From Pseudomonadota bacterium (lineage in GTDB: Bacteria > Desulfobacterota > Anaeroferrophillalia > Anaeroferrophillales > Tharpellaceae): a stretch of DNA of 18,569 bases. Positions 8,533 through 16,698 of this stretch are shown here, piece by piece. The notes below the pieces were generated by a model. It had not been told where the DNA came from. It searched no databases and was given only the letters and a program-made list of their open reading frames with translations. Every line of letters begins with the position of its first letter. The stretch's first letter is position 1. The position numbers and the translations under genes are program-made. The DNA lies in contig WFRT01000353.1 of NCBI GenBank assembly GCA_015486445.1, positions 1 through 18,569 of the forward strand, read 5' to 3'.

Positions 8533-8749
8533 GTAACTATTCAGCCAAATCCGGGGTCGGGCGCGGCTTTTCTTCGCTAAGCGTTAAGTTTTCTGTTTTT
8601 CCACGCGCTCGCTCCGCCCGCATTGCAAAACTCGCTTACGCTCAGACAGTTGCAATGCTTATGGGCTCCCGCTCGCTGGGAAAAACGACGAAATCTTCCC
8701 GAAATCGCTCTGAAAAACCACCTCCGCCCCCTCCCGAAGGAGGGCTGAA
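8533..8749 (-). mobile_element. MITE-like element, copy 2, inverted and missing one tip (217 bp)
   Basis: Read on the minus strand this matches 2968-3206, with about 17 differences over some 200 aligned bases by hand. The end nearest purF is intact (GTAACTATTCAGCC at 8533-8546). At the other end only GCTGAA (8744-8749) of the terminal repeat remains, followed by GC-rich sequence, so the last 7 bases are lost. The bases before the intact end (TCAGGTAA) have no duplicate at the damaged end. The central inverted repeat is kept (GCATTGCAA 8620-8628, TTGCAATGC 8650-8658). It fills most of the gap between the glutamate synthase operon and purF. Confidence 0.85.
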
Positions 8750-8763
8750 CCCGGGGCCGGTGG
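8713..8763 (-). terminator. Candidate terminator of the glutamate synthase operon, partly built from the mobile element
   Basis: On the minus strand, just after the stop at 8768, CCACC (8759-8763) can pair with GGTGG (8718-8722), enclosing a 6-bp stem with a TTCG loop (8729-8744). Five T residues follow (8713-8717). The hairpin and T run lie mostly inside the mobile element; the outer arm is host sequence. Read from sequence only. Confidence 0.5.
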
Positions 8764-8767
8764 CCGC

Positions 8768-11101
8768 TTATTCGGGGGCCGGGTACATGGTCCAGATGCC
8801 GCAGGGACAGACCGCTTCACAGAAGCCGCAGCCGATGCACTGGCTTTCGTCAACGACATACTCGTAGCCGCCGTCGGCGGTTTCGACCCGGCTGATGGCC
8901 CGCCTGAAGCAGGCCTCTTCGCAGGTCGCACAGTCGCGGCAGGTGCCGCAGGAAAGGCAGCGCAGGGCCTCGGTGTCGCCGTCCTCGGGGGCTTTCTGGC
9001 AGTCACGGTCGTAATATTCGGCCTTGATTCGGTTATAGTCGACCATCGGGGCCGAGTAGTCCGGGGGGGCGGTGTCGTCGAGGTCGGCGAGCAGGGCCTC
9101 GGCCGCCCGGCGCCCGGCGCCCAGGGCATGGGTGATCAGGCCCGGGGCTGTGACGTCACCGACGGCGTAGAGCTTTTCGACATTGGTTCGCCCCCTATCG
9201 TCGATGCTCAGGTAGCCGCGTTCACGGGCGACCTCGTCGGGCAGGTAGCCGAGTTCCGGGCTTTCCCCGATCGAAATCAGGACCGCGTCGGCTTCGAGGA
9301 AGCTGCCGTCCTTGAAGTAGATCTTTCCTTCCTGCTTGACGTAGCGGTCGGTGAACTTGGGATAGAGGATCCGGGTGCCGCGGGCGGCCGCCATCTGCTG
9401 TTCCTTGCCGAAACTGGCCGGGGCCTGGATGTCGACCGCGATCACCGACCGGGCGCCAAGGTTGTAGGCCTCGACGGCGATGTCCATGCCGACGTTGCCG
9501 GCCCCGATGATCACCACCTTCTTGTTCTCCATGCTGATCGGCTGGCGGTTGTTCAAGGCCTTGAGGAAGGTGATGCCGGGAATGACGTCTTCGTAGCCGG
9601 GAAAGGGGATCATCCGCGGCGCATGGGCGCCGCTGGCCAGGACAACGGCATCGTACTCCTGCTGCAGCTCGGTGAACTTCTGGCGGTCAATTTCGGTGCC
9701 GGTTTCGACCTCGATACCGAGTGCGCGGAAGCGGTCGAGTTCGGCCTTGAGGATGTCGCGCGGCAGGCGTTCTTCGGGAATGCACTGGTAGATCTTGCCG
9801 CCAAGTTCAGGCTCGCGCTCGAACAGCTTGACGCCGAATCCTTCGAGGGCGAGCTTCCAGGCCGCGGCGAGCCCGGCCGGGCCGCCCCCGATGACCGCCA
9901 CCTTCTCGGGGCGCGGAGCCGCTTTGGCCGGGGCCGGGACTGCCTGGCTGAGGCTGCCCAGGTAGCCGATTTCAACCGGTTCACGCAGGAAAACGCCCCG
10001 GCTGCAGGCATCCATGCAGGGGTTGGGACAGACCTTGCCGCAGACCGTGGCCGGCAGCGGCGAGTAGTTGAGCACCAATTCCAGCATCTCCTCGAGCCGA
10101 CCTTCGCGGAGCAGTCTCGTGCGGGTCTGGGTCGGAATGTCGGTCGGGCAGTTGTAGGCGCAGGGAGCGGTTTTTTTGTCGTTGTCCCAGCGGGGATAGA
10201 AACGGCGCTCCTCGCCGTAGGCGATGTAGGGGATGATGGTCCGCTCTTCGACCGGCAGCAGTTCACCGACAATGCCGCCCTTGCCGACTCCGGCCTCCCA
10301 GGTTTCCTCCCGGAACTGCGCCATCGGCAGGCGGCCGCCGGCCATGTCGTTGCGCTCGGTCGGGGTCAGGGCGACAATCTTTCTCCAGGCCGTACGGTCG
10401 GCGGTGAGTTCATCGTAATAGGATGTCCGCTCGATGGCCTCGAGATAGGGGGGCATGTTTTCAAGCAGCCACTGCCAGTCGTTGTCGGTCAACTCCTCGA
10501 TCCGGCAGTCCTTTTCGCTCTGGCCGGTAACCGGGCCGCGAAAATAGATGGTGCCGCCGACCATGCCGACGCAGGGCCGGTAGCCCAGGATATTGTCGGG
10601 ATGGCGGGGATTGACGCCGCAGACGACGGCGATGCCGCCGGCCTTGAATTCGGCGAAGGAGTCGCCGACATCACGGAAATACCAGGACTGGAGCGGGGCG
10701 AAACGGGGGTTGAACTTGGTCATCGTGTCGCAGCGGGCTCCGCCGCTGCCCTGGACGTAGAGAAGGCCCTGGGCGCCGGCATTGTGGGCTCCGTTGGTGA
10801 CGTCGCCCAGGACCGTGATCCGGGCCCCGCAGTTGAGCCAGCCGACATCGTCGGAGCAGGAGCCCTTGACCAGGATTTCGGTGCCCATCATGCCCATGCT
10901 GCCGAGCCGCTGGCCCGAGGTGCCCTCGACGATGAGCTTTTTATCTTCCGGGGTCGGCCAGAGCCGGCCGCCGATGCCGTGCTGGCCGTCGGCGATGATC
11001 TTGAGCTCGCGCCGGCCGTTTTTTACCGCCGCCTGGATCTGCTCTTCCAGGTCCTTGGAAGAAACCCGTTTCCCGTTTACTATCCCGTAAATTTCATACA
11101 T
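8768..11101 (-). CDS. Glutamate synthase subunit: GXGXG domain fused to GltD-like FAD/NAD(P) oxidoreductase with C-terminal ferredoxin
   Basis: A 777-residue fusion. Residues about 1-235 are the GXGXG beta-helix that ends large glutamate synthase subunits (GQHGIGGRLWPTP, GSMGMMGTEILVKG, GDVTNGAHNAGAQG). From about 300, a GltD-like part begins with its Fe-S cysteine region (APCAYNCPTDIP, VCGKVCPNPCMDACSRG), then the FAD motif VAVIGGGPAGLAAAWKLA, the nucleotide motif VVIIGAGNVGMDIAVEA, and ISIGESPEL. The tail has a cysteine-rich segment (CLSCGTCRDCATCEEAC) and a ferredoxin motif (CIGCGFCEAVCP, C755-C765). The protein probably passes electrons from NAD(P)H or ferredoxin to the FMN synthase encoded just upstream, 48 bp away. 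Start ATG 11101 has AAGGT before it. It equals the end of GltB plus GltD of ordinary bacteria in one chain. An NAD(P)H:ferredoxin role cannot be excluded. Confidence 0.9.
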   Translation of the reverse strand: MYEIYGIVNGKRVSSKDLEEQIQAAVKNGRRELKIIADGQHGIGGRLWPTPEDKKLIVEGTSGQRLGSMGMMGTEILVKGSCSDDVGWLNCGARITVLGDVTNGAHNAGAQGLLYVQGSGGARCDTMTKFNPRFAPLQSWYFRDVGDSFAEFKAGGIAVVCGVNPRHPDNILGYRPCVGMVGGTIYFRGPVTGQSEKDCRIEELTDNDWQWLLENMPPYLEAIERTSYYDELTADRTAWRKIVALTPTERNDMAGGRLPMAQFREETWEAGVGKGGIVGELLPVEERTIIPYIAYGEERRFYPRWDNDKKTAPCAYNCPTDIPTQTRTRLLREGRLEEMLELVLNYSPLPATVCGKVCPNPCMDACSRGVFLREPVEIGYLGSLSQAVPAPAKAAPRPEKVAVIGGGPAGLAAAWKLALEGFGVKLFEREPELGGKIYQCIPEERLPRDILKAELDRFRALGIEVETGTEIDRQKFTELQQEYDAVVLASGAHAPRMIPFPGYEDVIPGITFLKALNNRQPISMENKKVVIIGAGNVGMDIAVEAYNLGARSVIAVDIQAPASFGKEQQMAAARGTRILYPKFTDRYVKQEGKIYFKDGSFLEADAVLISIGESPELGYLPDEVARERGYLSIDDRGRTNVEKLYAVGDVTAPGLITHALGAGRRAAEALLADLDDTAPPDYSAPMVDYNRIKAEYYDRDCQKAPEDGDTEALRCLSCGTCRDCATCEEACFRRAISRVETADGGYEYVVDESQCIGCGFCEAVCPCGIWTMYPAPE

Positions 11102-11149
11102 CGATTTTTACCTTGATGTTCAAGTTTGTCTGAAGTGAAACCCGGCTTA

Positions 11150-12805
11150 TTAGCAGGCGTAGCTGATATCGAGCCGTTCGGCGATGTCGCGGTTGCTGAC
11201 GCTGAGGCCGTCCGACATCCCGATCGGCAGCTGGGTGCTGCGGCCCATCGGGGCGAAAATCTTCTTGAGTTCGGTGTCGGCCGCCTTGAAGACGTCGACC
11301 ACCCGTTCGGCCACCTTGTCGGGGTCGAGCCGCCGGTAGAGCAGCGGATTCTGGGTCGTGATGCCGCGGGGACAACGGCCGACGTTGCAGAGGTTGCAGC
11401 GGTTGCGCTCGTCACCGAGACAGCCGGCCGCGGCCTGCATGATGTATTTGCCGCAGTCGACCCCGGAGGCTCCGAGCATGATCATGGCGGCGGCGTTGGC
11501 GGCCAGCGAGCCGGTTTTGCCGACCCCGCCGGCGGCAAACAGCGGCAGGACGTTCTGTTTGCCGATCTTGACCAGGTTGAGATAGCAGTCGCGCAGGTTC
11601 GAGGCGATGGGATGGCCCATCTTGTCGACCGAGACATTGTAGGCGGCGCCGGTGCCGCCGTCCTCACCGTCAATCGTCAGGGCCGCGGCAAAGGGGTTGC
11701 GGGCCAGGTTGTTTAAGACCGCGGTTGCCGTCTTGGTGCCCGAGATCTTGGGGTAGACCGGAACCCGGAAACCGAAGGCCATCGACATCGAGGTGATCAT
11801 CTTGGCGACCGCTTCCTCGATCGAATACTTGGTCTGGTGGGTCGGGGGCGAGGCCAGGTCTACCTTGGTTGGCACCCCGCGCACCTTGGCAATCAGGTCG
11901 AGCACCTTGAAGGCCATCAGCAGCCCGCCGTCGCCGGGCTTGGCCCCCTGACCGTACTTGATCTCGATCGCGGCCGGGTCTTCCTGCATCTCGGGGATGG
12001 CGTGGATGATTTCATCCCAGCCGAAGTAGCCCGAGGCGATCTGGAGAATGAAATACTTGAGGAAACGGGAGCGCAGCAGCCGGGGCGGCATGCCGCCCTC
12101 GCCGGTGCACATGACCACCGGAATGTTTTCGACCTCGTTCAGGTAGGCGACCCCCATCGCCAGTCCTTCCCACATGTGGGGCGAGAGGGCGCCGAAGGAC
12201 ATGCCGCCGATGCGGATCGGAAAGATTTCGCGGACCGGAGGGATGAATACGGTTTCATCAAGCCCCAGGGTGTCGTCCTTGACGATGATCGGCATCGCTT
12301 CGGGATCGAGGTTGCGTCCCAGCAGGGTGCGGATGTGAAACTCGTGCCGGCCGGCGTCGAGGGCCGGGTCGGTGAGCATCGAAATCCGGGTGAACTTGAG
12401 CTGGTCGAGGGTCGAGATCTCGGTTGAATTGCGCCGGCCGCCGCGTTTGTAGGGAACCCCTTTCTGGTTCTTGTGGAAGGCGAACTTGTGGGCCTCGTTG
12501 TATTCCGGGAAGATGGCGTCGTTGGGGCAGACCTGGGAACAGACCCCGCAGCCGACACAGTAGCGTTCGATGTCGGTGACCTGCCTGATGCCGTGGCCGA
12601 CCTGGCGGACGGTCTGGGGCAGGGGCAGGCTGCCGTCGGAAGTGACCAGGCGCTGGACAAAAACCGCCGGCTCGATCGCCTTCTGGGGGCAGACCGCGGT
12701 GCACTGGCCGCAGCGGGTGCACTTGGCCGCGTCCCAGCTGATTATATAGGGCAGCTCTTTTAAGGTCAGTTGACCGTTGACATCGAGCCGTTCTTTTGAT
12801 TCCAT
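11150..12805 (-). CDS. gltB: Glutamate synthase central (FMN) subunit with N-terminal 2[4Fe-4S] ferredoxin domain
   Basis: The 551-residue protein carries the synthase domain that combines ammonia with 2-oxoglutarate to form glutamate. Residues about 20-105 form a ferredoxin domain with two clusters of cysteines: 29, 32, 35, 39 and 83, 86, 89, 93. The barrel shows the family signatures RIGGMSFGALSP, CTGEGGMPPRLL, EIKYGQGAKPGDGG, DLASPPTHQTKYS and TIDGEDGGTGAAYNVS. Near the end CNLCNVGRCPRGITTQNP gives Fe-S ligands in the spacing of the archaeal-type enzyme. It lacks the amidotransferase and GXGXG domains of full GltB, which are encoded on either side. AAGGAGAT lies 6 bases before its ATG, inside the end of the upstream gene (40-bp overlap). 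Confidence 0.93.
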   Translation of the reverse strand: MESKERLDVNGQLTLKELPYIISWDAAKCTRCGQCTAVCPQKAIEPAVFVQRLVTSDGSLPLPQTVRQVGHGIRQVTDIERYCVGCGVCSQVCPNDAIFPEYNEAHKFAFHKNQKGVPYKRGGRRNSTEISTLDQLKFTRISMLTDPALDAGRHEFHIRTLLGRNLDPEAMPIIVKDDTLGLDETVFIPPVREIFPIRIGGMSFGALSPHMWEGLAMGVAYLNEVENIPVVMCTGEGGMPPRLLRSRFLKYFILQIASGYFGWDEIIHAIPEMQEDPAAIEIKYGQGAKPGDGGLLMAFKVLDLIAKVRGVPTKVDLASPPTHQTKYSIEEAVAKMITSMSMAFGFRVPVYPKISGTKTATAVLNNLARNPFAAALTIDGEDGGTGAAYNVSVDKMGHPIASNLRDCYLNLVKIGKQNVLPLFAAGGVGKTGSLAANAAAMIMLGASGVDCGKYIMQAAAGCLGDERNRCNLCNVGRCPRGITTQNPLLYRRLDPDKVAERVVDVFKAADTELKKIFAPMGRSTQLPIGMSDGLSVSNRDIAERLDISYAC

Positions 12806-13893
12806 ATCTTGATCTCCTTGGCGTCCTTGGCGATCATCGCCATATCGTATTTCATCGGGAAAACATCTTTACTGCGGTCACGGTCCGGCACCACTGCGTC
12901 GACCCCGCAGAGTTCCGACATCAGGGCGTATTTGCCGGGAGCCCCGCCAACCGCGCCGGGCCTGAGCTTCTTGGCGTCCTGGACCATGAAGACGGTACCG
13001 TCGATGTCGGTGCCGATAACGCAGTTGGGGCCGTCGATGGTCAGGGGGCGCAGGCACTTTTTCATCAGGCTGATGGCCTTTTTGTCAGTCCGGCTTTCCA
13101 TTTCCCGGTCAAACAGCGGGGTGATGACATCCTTGTAATAGTGGAGCGGCAGGTTGAGCTGGTAACGCATGTAGTGGAGGATGTGGCAGAAGACCTCGGA
13201 GTCGCTGCGATAGCCGACATAGCCGGGAAAGCCGCGGCTTGTGAGAAACTCGCGGATCGGTACAAAGGCGGTGTTCTCGCCATTGGTCATGGTCGTATAG
13301 CCTTCGATGAAGAAGGGGTGGCAGGCGTAGAGGTTGATGGCGTAGTTGGTGTTCTGCCGGCCCTGGGCGAAGATGTTTTTAGCGACCAGGGGGTTGTCGT
13401 CGAGTCCGAAGAAAAGCCCCACTTCGAGAGGATCGCCGACCTCTTTCAAGGTGATCAGGTCGGGCCAGAACGAGAAAATGATGATCGATTCATCCTCAAG
13501 TCCCATCTCCCGAAGTTCGAGGCGGGTTTTCAGCAGCAGGTCGTTTTTGACCTTCTGCCCGGCTTCCTTGGCCCAATCCGGGTATTCGTAGGCCCGGACA
13601 AAGTAGAAGCCGCGTGACTTGAGGCCTTTCTGCTCCTTGATTTTGGGGTCCCAGAGATGCTTGGTCTTGAAGCCGATGCTGACCATGTATTCATCCATGG
13701 TTTTCAGCCCCTTTTCGGTGCAGATGCCGGAAAGGATCGGGAACTCCTTCAGGTCTTCGAACTCGCCGCCGAGGTCGCGCAGAACCAGCCCGAGACCGGA
13801 ACCGTCATGCCCCTCTTTCATCGTTTCCAGGGCCATGATATTTTCCATCGGGGAAAAGTAACTGTCTGAAATTATGGCGCTTAGCCGACACAT
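12766..13893 (-). CDS. Class II glutamine amidotransferase subunit of the split glutamate synthase
   Basis: The 375-residue protein starts MCRLSAI, placing Cys2 as the N-terminal nucleophile that releases ammonia from glutamine. GHDGSGLG (28-35) corresponds to the glutamine-site DGxG motif, and TNGENT (203-208) and SDSE (230-233) to the NGE and SDSE motifs. It is the first gene of the operon and overlaps the synthase subunit by 40 bp, so it most likely supplies ammonia to it, comparable to GlxB-type or archaeal GltA-type subunits. Two points differ from textbook class II enzymes: the Arg-Phe/Tyr-Ser-Thr motif reads NYAIN (183-187), and His before NGE is Thr. The start is backed by AAGGAGAG a few bases upstream and a good promoter. 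Confidence 0.85.
   Translation of the reverse strand: MCRLSAIISDSYFSPMENIMALETMKEGHDGSGLGLVLRDLGGEFEDLKEFPILSGICTEKGLKTMDEYMVSIGFKTKHLWDPKIKEQKGLKSRGFYFVRAYEYPDWAKEAGQKVKNDLLLKTRLELREMGLEDESIIIFSFWPDLITLKEVGDPLEVGLFFGLDDNPLVAKNIFAQGRQNTNYAINLYACHPFFIEGYTTMTNGENTAFVPIREFLTSRGFPGYVGYRSDSEVFCHILHYMRYQLNLPLHYYKDVITPLFDREMESRTDKKAISLMKKCLRPLTIDGPNCVIGTDIDGTVFMVQDAKKLRPGAVGGAPGKYALMSELCGVDAVVPDRDRSKDVFPMKYDMAMIAKDAKEIKIWNQKNGSMSTVN
12812..12819 (-). promoter_or_regulatory. Ribosome-binding site inside the upstream gene
   Basis: AAGGAGAT on the minus strand, 6 bases before the ATG of the synthase subunit and within the coding end of the amidotransferase gene. It justifies the long overlap between the two genes. 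Confidence 0.7.
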
Positions 13894-13956
13894 TGTGATG
13901 CTCTCCTTGGGGAAGTTAGGCTTGGGCGGAAAAACCGGCCGGGAAAAAGACGACCC

Positions 13957-13985
13957 TCTATAGTGGGTTTTGCAGCTTTTGTCAA
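13957..13985 (-). promoter_or_regulatory. Sigma-70-type promoter of the glutamate synthase operon
   Basis: On the minus strand TTGACA (13980-13985) and TATAGA (13957-13962) are separated by exactly 17 bases, a near-consensus arrangement. It lies about 64 bp upstream of the amidotransferase start and after the sppA stop, so the three synthase genes can be expressed apart from sppA. No sigma-54 motif is seen. Confidence 0.75.
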
Positions 13986-14056
13986 TTGTGATGGTGCTGA
14001 AACCGGGTCGCCGCCGTCCTTTTCCAGGCCCAGGTTTTGCCGCTTGGTCGTACCCC

Positions 14057-15952
14057 TTACCGGTTGTCGACGGGAAAGGAGGGGTTTTCCCTGGTGAAAT
14101 CGCCGCCCGGACTCAGGGCGTAGAGATGCCGGGGATCGCGGCCCGACAGGAGCGCCGTCGGCCCGGCGCCCGGAGCGCTGCCGGCCAGGGCGGCGAGATG
14201 CCGCAGTTCGACCGGGAACAGGAGGGTAAAAAGCCGGCTGCGGGTCCGAGACAGCAGGCTGCCGAGGGAGCCGGACCTAAGATCCCGGTTCTGCCAGTAA
14301 ACCGTGTGGTCCGGGGTCAGCCCGACCCGGGCCGCGGCCGCGGCCACGGCATCGGCCAGGGGCCCCAGGTGGTCGACCAGGCCCAGGGCCTTGGCCTGGC
14401 GGCCGCTCCAGACTCGGCCGCCGGCCAGCTTTTCGACCTCGGTGATACTTTTTTTCCGGCCCGTGGCAACGATGGTGAGAAAGCGCCGATAACCATGATT
14501 GACGCCGAGCTGGAGTATCCGGGCTTCGGCCGCCGGCAGGGGACGGGCCGGGTTCAGGGCCCCGGCCCGGGGGCCGGTGGCGACCCCGTCGCTGTGGATG
14601 CCGAGCTTGTCCAGGCTGCCGACAAAGGTGGGAAAGGCGCCGAAAACCCCGATCGAGCCGGTCAGGGTGGCCGCTTCAGCCCAGATTTCGTCGGCATCGA
14701 CCGCGATCCAGTAGGCCCCGGAAGCGGCCATCGGGCCCATCGAAACCACGATTGGCTTGCCGGCGGCCTTGAGTTCCAGGATTTCCTGGCGAATGGTTTC
14801 CGAGGCGGTCATGCTGCCGCCGCCGCTGTTGATCCGCAGGACCACCGCCTTGATGTCGTCGTCCCGCCGGGCCCGGGCCAGCAGGTCGGCCAGGTCCTCG
14901 GCTCCGATCCGGTAGTCGGGCTGGGAACCGGGCACGATTTCGCCCCGGGCCATGATTAAGGCGATCTTTTCCGGGGTCGGCGATTTCCGGTAGGAACGGG
15001 TCTGGTGGTCGAGGTATTCGTCCATCGTGATCTTGGCAAAATCACGCTGGTCATCGGCCTCCGGTCCGGCCAGGCCGGCCAGGTAGCGGCGCCACTGGGG
15101 CCGGGTCATGAGCCGGTCGACGAGACCGGCGGAGCGGGCCGTGACCGCGGCGTCGCCCCGCTTGTCGGTCAGCAGGCCTTCATAGTCGTCGAGGTAGCGG
15201 GAAAGGGTGGCCGCCGTCAATTTATTACGGCGCCCGGAGAAGATGAAATTCCTGGCGCTTTGCCAGAGGTCTTCGAGCAGGGAGCGGGTGGCCCGGCGGT
15301 CGGCCTCCGACATGTCGTCCCGAATAAAGGGCTCCAGGGCCGACTTGTACTCCCCGGCCCGGAAAAGGTGAAACTGAATTTTCAGCTTTTCCAGGGCCTG
15401 GCGGCCGTAGAGGCGGTAGTACCCCAGTCCCTTCAAGCCGATCTCACCGAACGGATCGAGGATGATTTCGTCGGCGTGGCAGGCCATCAGGTACTGGTTC
15501 TGGTCGTAGCTGTCGCCGACCGCAATCACCTTCTTGCCCTCTTTCCTGAAAGCTTCCAGAGCCCGGCCGAGAGTCAGGGCCTGGCTCAGGCTGACCCGGT
15601 CGATCTGTGAAGGGTCAAGCACGAGAAGCTCGATGCGGGGGTCGTCGGCGGCCAGGCGAATGGCGTCAAGCAGGTCCTGCAATGGGGTTTCCCGGATTTC
15701 ATCAAGTTTGTCGCGCAGGAGAATCTCCCAGGGGTTGGTCAGGGGAGCAGCTTCGCTGATGGCCCCGACCGGCCGCAGCAGAAGGGCGGCCTGTTCGGGA
15801 AGTTCGGTCGGGGTTTCACGGGCGGACCAGCTGACAATCAGGATTGCCAGGACCAGCAGAAAGAGCAGGTTGGCGACCAGCGAGCGGGTAAAGCTCAAGG
15901 TTCGCCAGAGAACCCGCAGGAGGGTTTTCAGCAGGGAGAATAATTTTCGCAT
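14057..15952 (-). CDS. sppA: Signal peptide peptidase SppA, 67-kDa type (protease IV)
   Basis: This 631-residue serine protease cleaves leftover signal peptides at the inner membrane. A basic N-terminus precedes one membrane segment (about 23-42), anchoring the enzyme with its body in the periplasm. As in the long E. coli type there are two tandem SppA domains. The catalytic Lys is Lys203 (RAGEYKSALEPFIRDDMS) in the first half, and the nucleophile is Ser411 (MGPMAASGAYWIAVDADE) in the second, close to the known Lys209/Ser409 of E. coli. RINSGGGS (373-380) precedes the Ser domain core. It stands alone, with a 73-bp gap to the regulator upstream and a 163-bp gap downstream that holds the next operon's promoter. 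Confidence 0.95.
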   Translation of the reverse strand: MRKLFSLLKTLLRVLWRTLSFTRSLVANLLFLLVLAILIVSWSARETPTELPEQAALLLRPVGAISEAAPLTNPWEILLRDKLDEIRETPLQDLLDAIRLAADDPRIELLVLDPSQIDRVSLSQALTLGRALEAFRKEGKKVIAVGDSYDQNQYLMACHADEIILDPFGEIGLKGLGYYRLYGRQALEKLKIQFHLFRAGEYKSALEPFIRDDMSEADRRATRSLLEDLWQSARNFIFSGRRNKLTAATLSRYLDDYEGLLTDKRGDAAVTARSAGLVDRLMTRPQWRRYLAGLAGPEADDQRDFAKITMDEYLDHQTRSYRKSPTPEKIALIMARGEIVPGSQPDYRIGAEDLADLLARARRDDDIKAVVLRINSGGGSMTASETIRQEILELKAAGKPIVVSMGPMAASGAYWIAVDADEIWAEAATLTGSIGVFGAFPTFVGSLDKLGIHSDGVATGPRAGALNPARPLPAAEARILQLGVNHGYRRFLTIVATGRKKSITEVEKLAGGRVWSGRQAKALGLVDHLGPLADAVAAAAARVGLTPDHTVYWQNRDLRSGSLGSLLSRTRSRLFTLLFPVELRHLAALAGSAPGAGPTALLSGRDPRHLYALSPGGDFTRENPSFPVDNR

Positions 15953-16025
15953 CCCAGGCTCTTACCGCTATTGCCGCTTTCCTGTCAAGGGACAATAGAT
16001 ACGGCCCGGATCCGGTTTTTTCCTT

Positions 16026-16679
16026 TCATTCGACCACCGGCTCCTCCTCGATATGCCGGAGCAGGATCTCGCCGCCCCGGAGGATGTGGTCCCGGACCAT
16101 TTTCTCGACCAGTTTCTCATCGCCGCTCTCCATGGCGTCAAGCATTTTCTCGTGGTCCCGGACCTGGACTTCCGGCATCCTGGGAATCCGCAGCAGCATG
16201 CGCCGGTAACGAAGGAAGTTGTCTCTTAAGGATTCGATCAGGGTGCAGAGCCTGCTGTTGCCGCTGCTCTGGTAGATGACATCGTGGAATTCGGAGCTGT
16301 TTTTGAAAAAGTTCTGCAGGTCGTTGGCGGCCAGGTAGCGCCGGGCCCTGTCGTTGATCTTTCGCAGCCGGGCGATGGTTTTAGGGTCGCGGCGCGCGGT
16401 TGCCAGGCAGGCGGCGTAGCCCTCGAGCACGCTGCGCACCCCGATGATCTCCTTGAGGTCGCTTCGGGTCAGGGGTTTGACCACGTAACCTATTTTCTTG
16501 CTTTGCTTCAGGAACCCTTCCTGTTCGAGCAGCTGCAGGGCTTCGCGGGCCGGGGTCCGGCTGACCCCGAAGCGGGCCGCCACTCTTTCCTCCTTGAGGA
16601 CCTCGTGGGGCCGGATTTTCATCGCCAGGATGTTTTTTTTCAGCTCCGCGTAGATCAGCTCTTTTTTTTTCGGGACCAT
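16026..16679 (-). CDS. GntR-family transcriptional regulator, FCD subfamily
   Basis: The 217-residue protein has an N-terminal winged helix-turn-helix (about 8-72) with the typical VAARFGVSRTPAREALQLLEQEGFL, followed by an all-helical FCD ligand domain. His residues in EFHDVIYQSS, DHEKMLDAMESGD and VRDHILRGG sit where FCD proteins bind metal; the Asp usually found four residues before the first His is Ser here. FCD regulators usually bind carboxylates or acyl compounds. It lies 19 bp after the acyl-CoA dehydrogenase in the same direction, so it probably controls that operon, including itself; the ligand is unknown. No clear ribosome-binding site precedes ATG 16679; an internal Met at residue 20 is unlikely because it would cut into the DNA-binding domain. 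Confidence 0.9.
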   Translation of the reverse strand: MVPKKKELIYAELKKNILAMKIRPHEVLKEERVAARFGVSRTPAREALQLLEQEGFLKQSKKIGYVVKPLTRSDLKEIIGVRSVLEGYAACLATARRDPKTIARLRKINDRARRYLAANDLQNFFKNSSEFHDVIYQSSGNSRLCTLIESLRDNFLRYRRMLLRIPRMPEVQVRDHEKMLDAMESGDEKLVEKMVRDHILRGGEILLRHIEEEPVVE

Positions 16680-16698
16680 GGCTGCGGGGGTCTGTTTG

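Noticed and set aside
9128..11116. A 662-codon open frame on the plus strand
   Set aside because: It lies wholly antisense to the glutamate synthase fusion. Its Gly/Ala/Asp/Val-rich, motif-free translation is typical of a shadow frame in G+C-rich coding DNA, whereas the minus-strand protein shows several clear domains.
13970..14959. A 329-codon plus-strand frame opposite sppA
   Set aside because: It is antisense to a well-supported sppA and overlaps the synthase promoter; low-complexity Gly/Pro/Arg/Gln-rich translation.
15953..16025. Possible promoter for sppA (TTGACA with a weak TAAGAG)
   Set aside because: The -10 match is poor and would leave almost no leader before the ATG, so it was not listed.
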